64,000 bases of DNA from JAAYTD01 sp964472015 (GTDB lineage: Bacteria > Bacteroidota > Ignavibacteria > Kapaibacteriales > UBA2268): contig CAYYIP010000002.1 in assembly GCA_964472015.1 (NCBI GenBank), forward strand, positions 139,211-203,210, in the 5' to 3' direction. Below are positions 57,018 to 64,000 of this stretch, in pieces. The notes below the pieces were generated by a model. It made no database searches. It was not told the DNA's origin and was given only the letters and a program-made list of their open reading frames with translations. Numbering within the stretch: position 1 is the first letter of the stretch; each line of letters begins with the position of its first letter. The position numbers were made by a program, and so were the translations under genes.

Positions 57018-60000
57018 ATGCTAAGAAGATTAATTAACACGTTAATTTTTTTATTATTACTTACAATAAGTAATTTAAGTATGGATCTAATAGCTAGTGA
57101 TGAGGTTTATGTTGGCTATCCTTATACTTCATCGTATGGATATTATTTACCATATTATTATCCGTATAGTGTAACAGAATTTATAGTTCATAAAGATGAA
57201 TTAGGAAGTGTTCCACGTACATTAGAAAATATGTCTTTTTTAGTTTATTCAATGACTCGTAGTTCAACATGGCAAATGGGTGATGTATCAATTTATATAC
57301 GTCATACAACAGATTCCATTTTAACGGCTGGTACATATTCAGAGAACGATTTAGCTAATTATACATTAGTCTGGGGCGAACAACCATTAGATATACGAGG
57401 TTGGTATCGTGAATGGAAAACATTTATGTTTGATAGTCCTTTTGAATATAATGGCAAAGATCATATAAAAATATTAATGCGTCATCGTAATACTGCCAGT
57501 GTCAACGCATATTATTATTATGCAACAACTTATGTATATGGTCGTGGTAATTTAATGAGAAGTGGATATAGTTCCAATATGCTACCTCCCACATCGTATA
57601 GTTCTGTATATACTTACCGTCCTTTTATAGTATTTAATCGTCCGGATGGTGCTCCATATAACTGGACTCCAATTTCAGATAGTGAACACGCACTTGCCTG
57701 TTTATATAGTCCTAGATTTAGTGGTGGTTCTACAACTAGTTTATATATGAATTATAACGCTGGCGCAACAGAATGTATATATACTCCTAATACTTTAGGT
57801 AATAAACCAAGAAGAATAGATAAAATAAGATGGTATACATATAGCCGTAGCGGTTCTGTTGGTGATAAATCATATCCATTTAGGTTATATTTAAAAAATT
57901 CAGATATAATTTCCTTAGGTTATGGTTCTACTAGCGGTCTTACAGTAGATTCCACTGGTTATACAAAAGTATTTGAAGGTTCTTATACGTTAACTAATCA
58001 ATATGGTTGTTCTTGGATAGATATAGATTTAGATACTCCATTTTATTATGATGGTTCATCTAATCTACATATGCTTCATGTTATAGATGCTGGTAATATT
58101 GGTTATAGAACTGGCTATTATAATTTCTATACATTCTATTGTCCAACTGGTACTCTTCGATATACATATAGTACTTATTATCCTAATTGGAATTATGGAA
58201 ATTATTATTTACCAGTAACTGATTTTGTTGGTCCGGAACTTAGTTTTGATAATGTAGTTTGTGATGGAAATAATGAAATAGAAGTAGGTTGGCCTTATAC
58301 TTCATCATATGGATATTATTTTCCATATTATTCTTATAGATATTCTGTAACAGAATTTGTAGTCCATAAAAATGAATTACAAAACACACCACAATTAATA
58401 AAGACTTTGGCTATGTTAAAGAATTCAATGGGTCTAGGTAGAATTAGTTATGGTGATGTAACAATGAAGAATGTATCAATCTTTATGAAACAAAGTATTG
58501 ATTCCACATTATCAACAAGTACCTCTCCTTCTAGTGGTACTATTGTCAATGGTAGTAGAATAAATGCAGGTGGTCCTGTAGATACTTCTGCTGCATCAGG
58601 TTATGTAAAAATATGGGGTACAAGAGATTTAAATATCGGTGGTGGTTATGATGATTGGTTAGTCTATAATTTAGATACTCCATTTGATTATGATGGTACT
58701 TCTCATATAAAGATATTAATAATGTATGATAGAGATACTAGTATATCAGTTAATAATTATTATTATTATTATACATCATATTTTACTGGTGGTCCAGTAT
58801 GTCGATATGCATATAATAATAATTATTTTCCTACTAGCTGGAATGGTACCTTCTATTATAGACCATATATAGTATTTAATAAAGCATTATATAATGCAAA
58901 TAACAGTGTTGAAACTCGTATGTGGCAAAATAAGATAAAAGGAGATACAGTAGAAATATTGACACATCCAACTACAAGTGGTGGTTCTACAACTAGTTTT
59001 TATTTATATAGTAGTATTCCTTCTAATTATACGAATCGTTTAACATCAGAGATTTTATATACTGCTTCAGCATTAGGCGGGAAACCACGTATGATAAGCA
59101 AGATTGCCTTTTTGGTATATAGTCGTAGTGGTTCAGTAGGTCAGCAATCTAATCCCTTTGAATTATATTTGAAAAATACTACTCGTGGTTGTTTATATAG
59201 TGGTTCAAATCAATATATAGATTTAACAGATTATAAAAAAGTATTTACTGGTAATTATATTTTACAAGACCTACCAAGTGGTTCTTGGTTAGAACTTACC
59301 TTAGATGAACCATTCTATTATGATGGCGAAAGTGATATAGGTTTAATTTTCCAACCTTTATCGGGGACTAATTATAATTATAATTATTATACTTTTGCAA
59401 CATATTATAAATTTAGTTATGCTATGCGTTATGCAACTTCATATAGTTATGCTTACTATAATACTAATAATTCTTATACACCTTGTATAAAATTTATAGG
59501 TAATGAAGTTCCTCCAAGACATACTTATGTTGGTTCTGTTGCTACTCAATTCACTGGTCGTTGTCCATCTGGTTCCAAAGATGTTCCTATTTTAGGCTTA
59601 AAAGTATCAACACGTAAAGTTTTTGCTCCTTTTATCACAATGAATTCAATAGAATTTGATGGTAAAATGTCTGTATCAAATAATCAAGTCTTAGTAGCAA
59701 GATGCTATTATACTTATGACGATGAATTTTCTACCGAGAATCAATATGGTGAACCAATTATTGTTACACGAAATAATGTCAATAGCTTGGTATTTTCAGA
59801 TAACATTCCATTAGCAAAGTCTACATATTTTTGGTTAGCTTATGATATTGCCGAAGTAGTTCCCGAAGGTATACCAATAGATGCTTCTGTTACACGTTTT
59901 ATTTTAGGTCAAGAAGGTGAAGAAACTATTTATACTCCAAGGGATGCTGATCCAGGTGGTAATAAGACTGTACATTCACCATTATTAAAAGATATTTATA

Positions 60001-63000
60001 CAGTAGGTATGGATGAAAATGCTGATTATTCCAAATTATCTACTTTAGCCTTAGATTATACTGAATTGGGTATAAAACAAGATATTACTATTAGAGTTAT
60101 TACAGATATTATTGATGATAGTGTTGCATATTTTGGTGTTAATCCTTTTAAAGGTGATTATAAAATTAAATTAGTTCCTTATTCAGATAATAGTACAATC
60201 ACAATAACAGCTGGCAGGAAGTTAGAAAACAGTTATTTAGAATTACATAATTGTCATAATTTTACTATCGATGGTGACAAAAATAAATTATCAATAGTTG
60301 CTCCTAATGGTTGTATAAAATTAAATAATTCAAATAACTTTACAATAACTTCTACTAATCTTGCGGGCTATGAATTAAAGAATGTTAATTCTAATGGTAT
60401 AACTTTACTTAATAGCTCTAATATAAATATAAATAATAATAATATCGGTTCATGTTATGAAGGTATTAATATAGGATCATCTCGTGACCTCATAATCAAT
60501 AATAATGAATTAGGAGATGTTTCAAATTTAAAAACAGTTACTACAGGTTTAACACTTAAAGATGTATCTGGATTAAATTTATCATTAAATAGGTTTATCA
60601 ATTTATATAGTGATGATTATGATGTTATCGGATTAAAAATAATTGGTAGTTCTCCTGATGATATGCGTCTTAATATCATTAATAATACATTTAATAGTTT
60701 ATCATCAAATAAAGGTGATGTTATTGGTATTCTCTTAGATAATGCCCATGGTGTTTCGATTTTACATAATACTGTTTATATCTATAGGAATTCCATAGGT
60801 AATACTTTATTAGGATATCTTAATTCATCAGTTTTATATGAAAGTACTCCATCTTCTTCAATAAATTTATGTAATAATGTCTTTTATAATAGTTTAGGTG
60901 GCGGTGAAGTTGATGCTATTTTCTATACAAACAATACAAATTTATCTAATCCTTTTAAAGAATTACGTGGTAATGTTTATTATAGTTTTAAGTCTTTTGC
61001 TGCAAATTCTTCCTTAGGAACACTTAATTTTGGAGAATGGAAGTCTTACTTAAATGCTTTAGGTTTGCCTGATGGTTTTAATGAGCTTAATTCTTATTGG
61101 TATGATGATTTAGATTCTACCGGGGTTCATACTTTTACTTTATTATCTTCTACAGATTGTCATTTAGATGGTCCTGCAACAGTTGATCCTGGTTTTTTCG
61201 TTCCTGTTCATAGTTCAGTTTTATTTGATATTGATGGCGAGTCACGTGGTTCAGGTTATACTACTTCTGGCTCTGATCATGTTGATTTATATTATTTGGA
61301 TTTAGAAACAGATTATCCATCTAGTGCTTATGATAGTACTCGTGAATCTGTTACCTCATTAGATTTATGTGATAATAGTCGAGATGAATTATTCTTACAA
61401 TATGAGAAGGAATTTATCAATTGGAAAGATGGTGTTTTAAGACATTATCATCCTAAGACTGAAAATATTTGGGTAAGAATTCCTTTTGGTAGTGAGAATT
61501 CTCCTGGCAGGTATGATACATTAAATAATAATCCTGATTTTCATATAGTAGATGGTCGTATTTATTGTAATGAGTTATCTTATCTTTATTCTGGTAATTA
61601 TAGAGTTTATTCTAAATTAGGAATCAATTATTTTGTTTCCAAAGATATTCCTGTTACAATTACTTGTCCGTTGGTTATTTTGGAACATCCTGTTGATACA
61701 ATTTTAGCATGTAGTAATGCTGGTGAAATTCTTTTATCGGCAGAATTATATGGTAGTTATACATCTTTACATTGGGAGTACAAAAAATTAGGAAGTACAC
61801 GTTGGGAATCCATTGAAGGAGCTAAAGATTTAACCTTGCGATTATATTCTAGTACTCCTGAAGAATTACGTTCTATCTCAGGCGAGTATCGTTTACGTAT
61901 TAAAACCCCTGGTGTTTGTGGTTCAGTTCCTTTATTGTATACTAATAGTAGTTTAGTTTTAGAAGGTTATCCTGTTACCGACGCTACTATAAGTTCAGAT
62001 TATAGTAGTTCTGAATTAGAAAGTTTATGTGAAGGAAGTGAAGTTGTTTTACGTGCATCATCAGACGGTACTGCTACAGGTTATATTTGGCAGAAATATA
62101 ATGATGTAAGTGGCGAATTTGAAGCATTATCTTCAGTAGTCAATCCTACTGTTTTAGAAAAAGAATTTAAGATAGTTTCAACAGTTCGAGAAGATGCTGG
62201 TATTTATCGTTGTTTAGTACAAGGTCCTTCCTTATGTGAGACAGGTTCATTTGCAATTAGTAATGAGCTTACACTTGATATAACAGTTACTGCTAAGATA
62301 TTAGAGGAGCCTGAGTCTTTAGTGGTATGTCATGGTTCTACACATGCATCCTTTGTTCCAGTTATCAGTGGCGATGTTACTTATCAATGGTATAAGGATG
62401 GTCATAAAGTTCCTGGTGCTACCAATGCTCGCTTATCATTTTATCATGAAATCGTTCCACGTTTTGATAGCTTGTTAAACAAGATAGTTTATGATACCAC
62501 AGGAGTTCAATTTGAAGATGCTGGTTTATATCAATTAGAGATAAGTTATATCAATTGTGCAGGTGATTTAGATACTATGTATACCCGTGAAGTTCAATTA
62601 TATGTAAGTGGTCTTACAGAGATTGTCAATAGTACTAGTTTTATTTATGGCTTTAGGAGTGGTTATGGAATTTTAGAAGTAGAAGCTAATGTTTTAGGTG
62701 ATGATGTTCCATTACATTATCAATGGTATCGTAATTATAGTAATGGTTATTCAGAAAAGATAGAAAATGGTCCTCGTTTTAAGGGTGCTACTAGTGCACG
62801 TTTAATTATAACTTCTTTAGAAGATAATGACTTCAATGATTTAAGTAATAGTTATGATTATTATTATTGTGCTGTTACTGGAGCATGTAATACTGTTTTA
62901 AGTACTGGTTCATTAATCAAGGTAGTTCCTGAGATTGTAATCAACACTGAGCCTTATTCTCAAGAGAAATGTTTATTAGATGATGTAGAATTTACTGTGG

Positions 63001-63785
63001 ATGCTGCTCCTAGTGAAGTTACTGAGCCTATAACTTATCAATGGTATAAAGATGGTATTGTTTTAAAAGACGATTCAAGGATAAAAGGTAGTAAAACTTC
63101 TAAGTTATCTATTAGTTCAATTTCTACTAGTGATATAGGTGTTTATTATGTAGATGTACAATATGTTAATTTATCAGCAGGTATCATTAGTACAGATGTT
63201 ACTTTAAGTGTAGAAGAACCACCAATAATAGAAACACAACCCACAGATATCAAGGTTGATTTATTAACAGATAAAGAATTTACTTTAACAGTAAAGGTTA
63301 AGGATCAAACACCTGGTTATCTATGTGAATATCAATGGTATAAGGATGGTATTGCTATTCCTAATGCTACTGATTCTTATTATTTTGTTTCTAATGCAGT
63401 TTTATCTGATGCTGGTAAGTATTATGTTTTAATCACTAGTCTTAGAGGTTGTGGTGAGACTCAATCATCTGAGGTTACAGTTGATGTAATAGATACTTAT
63501 TTATCAGATTATGGTTTATCTAATACTTTAGATATTATCTCCATTTTACCAAGTCCTGCAAGTTATAAAACTCTTTTAACTTATAGTTTAAGTCGTAATG
63601 ATTTAGTTACAGTAAGTATTTTAGATATTACAGGTCGTCATTTAGGTACATTATACAATGGTTTAGGTATCAAAGGTAATAATGAATTAACATTAAATTT
63701 AGAAAACTATATTAGTGGTACTTATTATTTATTGTTAGAATCTAATGATAAACGAGTATTACGTTCTATAATAATAGCTAAATAA
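57018..63785 (+). CDS. Giant secreted multidomain T9SS protein, copy 2
   Basis: The protein is identical to that of copy 1 (2255 residues): signal peptide, two A-B module pairs, BNR-N-like segment, beta-helix, six Ig-like domains and T9SS C-terminal domain. The ATG follows AGAGG by five bases, as in copy 1. Because the upstream DNA differs from copy 1 outside the last 24 bases, each copy must use its own promoter and could be expressed under different conditions. Complete identity over nearly 7 kb means very recent duplication, ongoing gene conversion, or an assembly artefact. Confidence 0.92.
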   Translation: MLRRLINTLIFLLLLTISNLSMDLIASDEVYVGYPYTSSYGYYLPYYYPYSVTEFIVHKDELGSVPRTLENMSFLVYSMTRSSTWQMGDVSIYIRHTTDSILTAGTYSENDLANYTLVWGEQPLDIRGWYREWKTFMFDSPFEYNGKDHIKILMRHRNTASVNAYYYYATTYVYGRGNLMRSGYSSNMLPPTSYSSVYTYRPFIVFNRPDGAPYNWTPISDSEHALACLYSPRFSGGSTTSLYMNYNAGATECIYTPNTLGNKPRRIDKIRWYTYSRSGSVGDKSYPFRLYLKNSDIISLGYGSTSGLTVDSTGYTKVFEGSYTLTNQYGCSWIDIDLDTPFYYDGSSNLHMLHVIDAGNIGYRTGYYNFYTFYCPTGTLRYTYSTYYPNWNYGNYYLPVTDFVGPELSFDNVVCDGNNEIEVGWPYTSSYGYYFPYYSYRYSVTEFVVHKNELQNTPQLIKTLAMLKNSMGLGRISYGDVTMKNVSIFMKQSIDSTLSTSTSPSSGTIVNGSRINAGGPVDTSAASGYVKIWGTRDLNIGGGYDDWLVYNLDTPFDYDGTSHIKILIMYDRDTSISVNNYYYYYTSYFTGGPVCRYAYNNNYFPTSWNGTFYYRPYIVFNKALYNANNSVETRMWQNKIKGDTVEILTHPTTSGGSTTSFYLYSSIPSNYTNRLTSEILYTASALGGKPRMISKIAFLVYSRSGSVGQQSNPFELYLKNTTRGCLYSGSNQYIDLTDYKKVFTGNYILQDLPSGSWLELTLDEPFYYDGESDIGLIFQPLSGTNYNYNYYTFATYYKFSYAMRYATSYSYAYYNTNNSYTPCIKFIGNEVPPRHTYVGSVATQFTGRCPSGSKDVPILGLKVSTRKVFAPFITMNSIEFDGKMSVSNNQVLVARCYYTYDDEFSTENQYGEPIIVTRNNVNSLVFSDNIPLAKSTYFWLAYDIAEVVPEGIPIDASVTRFILGQEGEETIYTPRDADPGGNKTVHSPLLKDIYTVGMDENADYSKLSTLALDYTELGIKQDITIRVITDIIDDSVAYFGVNPFKGDYKIKLVPYSDNSTITITAGRKLENSYLELHNCHNFTIDGDKNKLSIVAPNGCIKLNNSNNFTITSTNLAGYELKNVNSNGITLLNSSNININNNNIGSCYEGINIGSSRDLIINNNELGDVSNLKTVTTGLTLKDVSGLNLSLNRFINLYSDDYDVIGLKIIGSSPDDMRLNIINNTFNSLSSNKGDVIGILLDNAHGVSILHNTVYIYRNSIGNTLLGYLNSSVLYESTPSSSINLCNNVFYNSLGGGEVDAIFYTNNTNLSNPFKELRGNVYYSFKSFAANSSLGTLNFGEWKSYLNALGLPDGFNELNSYWYDDLDSTGVHTFTLLSSTDCHLDGPATVDPGFFVPVHSSVLFDIDGESRGSGYTTSGSDHVDLYYLDLETDYPSSAYDSTRESVTSLDLCDNSRDELFLQYEKEFINWKDGVLRHYHPKTENIWVRIPFGSENSPGRYDTLNNNPDFHIVDGRIYCNELSYLYSGNYRVYSKLGINYFVSKDIPVTITCPLVILEHPVDTILACSNAGEILLSAELYGSYTSLHWEYKKLGSTRWESIEGAKDLTLRLYSSTPEELRSISGEYRLRIKTPGVCGSVPLLYTNSSLVLEGYPVTDATISSDYSSSELESLCEGSEVVLRASSDGTATGYIWQKYNDVSGEFEALSSVVNPTVLEKEFKIVSTVREDAGIYRCLVQGPSLCETGSFAISNELTLDITVTAKILEEPESLVVCHGSTHASFVPVISGDVTYQWYKDGHKVPGATNARLSFYHEIVPRFDSLLNKIVYDTTGVQFEDAGLYQLEISYINCAGDLDTMYTREVQLYVSGLTEIVNSTSFIYGFRSGYGILEVEANVLGDDVPLHYQWYRNYSNGYSEKIENGPRFKGATSARLIITSLEDNDFNDLSNSYDYYYCAVTGACNTVLSTGSLIKVVPEIVINTEPYSQEKCLLDDVEFTVDAAPSEVTEPITYQWYKDGIVLKDDSRIKGSKTSKLSISSISTSDIGVYYVDVQYVNLSAGIISTDVTLSVEEPPIIETQPTDIKVDLLTDKEFTLTVKVKDQTPGYLCEYQWYKDGIAIPNATDSYYFVSNAVLSDAGKYYVLITSLRGCGETQSSEVTVDVIDTYLSDYGLSNTLDIISILPSPASYKTLLTYSLSRNDLVTVSILDITGRHLGTLYNGLGIKGNNELTLNLENYISGTYYLLLESNDKRVLRSIIIAK

Positions 63786-63817
63786 TATAAATAATTAAAT
63801 ATAAATATCGGATATTA

Positions 63818-63838
63818 AGATTAATTAAAAATTAATCT
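63818..63838 (+). promoter_or_regulatory. 3' UTR hairpin, copy 2
   Basis: The same 9-bp AGATTAATT/AATTAATCT stem as in copy 1. Confidence 0.5.
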
Positions 63839-63862
63839 ATAAAAAAGCATAGAACTCCTTTT

Positions 63863-63894
63863 ATAGCCCATCTCAAGATGGGCTATTTTTTTAT
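63863..63894 (+). terminator. Intrinsic terminator of giant copy 2
   Basis: ATAGCCCATC, loop TCAA, GATGGGCTAT and seven T, as in copy 1. Sequence after 63894 is unique. The last 15 bases of the window are an AAT/TAA microsatellite. Confidence 0.93.
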
Positions 63895-64000
63895 AAAGTA
63901 ATATAGTTTATAAAAAAAATAATATATTTGCAATTACTTAGTTTTTAATTTTTATTTGAATTTTATAGAAATAATATGATTGCTAATAATAATAATAATA

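Larger units (their letters stand above)
56994..63894 (+). repeat. Duplicated block, copy 2 (6901 bases)
   Basis: The second copy of 49256-56156, offset by 7738 bases. Same limits: from the ribosome-binding region to the terminator T run. Reading both copies line by line in several places, and comparing their proteins, showed no difference. Confidence 0.93.

Overview
The window is 64 kb of very AT-rich bacterial DNA (coding lines counted by eye are often 20-25% G+C). It is a chromosomal segment dominated by housekeeping genes. The organism is a Gram-negative member of the Bacteroidota/Chlorobiota (FCB) group. The evidence is several proteins with C-terminal type IX secretion (T9SS) sorting domains, a DUF2723 membrane protein, an Omp28-like lipoprotein, the split KorA/KorB 2-oxoacid:ferredoxin oxidoreductase, a Mrp ATPase lacking the CxxC pair, and three promoters of the Bacteroidetes form TTTG-N19/20-TAnnTTTG. 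I cannot place it to genus; a Kapabacteria/Ignavibacteria-like lineage or a low-GC Bacteroidetes are both possible.

Layout. 0.2-2.3 kb: ribosomal protein S1 with a tandemly repeated acidic tail. 2.4-4.3 kb: a helix-hairpin-helix/beta-barrel gene broken by one nonsense codon and one frameshift. 4.3-5.6 kb: DUF486 membrane protein and Omp28-like lipoprotein. 5.7-9.9 kb: korA-korB-mrp operon with promoter and terminator. 9.9-18.2 kb, minus strand: adenosine-kinase-like PfkB protein, LpxH-like hydrolase, T9SS cargo, VWA/OmpA lipoprotein, family 9 glycosyltransferase and several envelope proteins. 18.5-23.4 kb: uvrC, MsbA-like ABC exporter, tsaD. 23.6-28.4 kb: T9SS cargo, TlpA-like thioredoxin plus M16 peptidase, malate dehydrogenase, TraB/GumN lipoprotein. 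28.6-34.2 kb: yajC, nusA, infB. 34.4-39.0 kb: L,D-transpeptidase lipoprotein and DUF2723 protein. 39.3-39.6 kb: a decayed tail of a type ISP restriction-modification gene. 39.7-48.8 kb: T9SS cargo, rarA, LolC/E-like permease, CBM9-like secreted protein, aspartokinase, rfbA, orphan histidine kinase. 49.3-63.9 kb: two copies of a giant (2255 aa) secreted multidomain T9SS protein.

The most striking feature is this twin gene. A block of about 6.9 kb (49256-56156 and 56994-63894) appears identical base for base in both copies. It begins 24 bases before the start codon and stops at the last bases of the terminator, so each copy is one translation unit without its own promoter. The 837 bases between the copies look unrelated to the region upstream of copy 1. 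The protein has a signal peptide, two tandem A-B tyrosine-rich modules, a BNR-N-like segment, a parallel beta-helix, about six Ig-like domains and a T9SS C-terminal domain.

Other points of interest are a short GC-rich terminator-like hairpin in the nusA leader, the ISP restriction remnant, and the two-lesion pseudogene. No tRNA, rRNA, CRISPR array or intact mobile element was seen.
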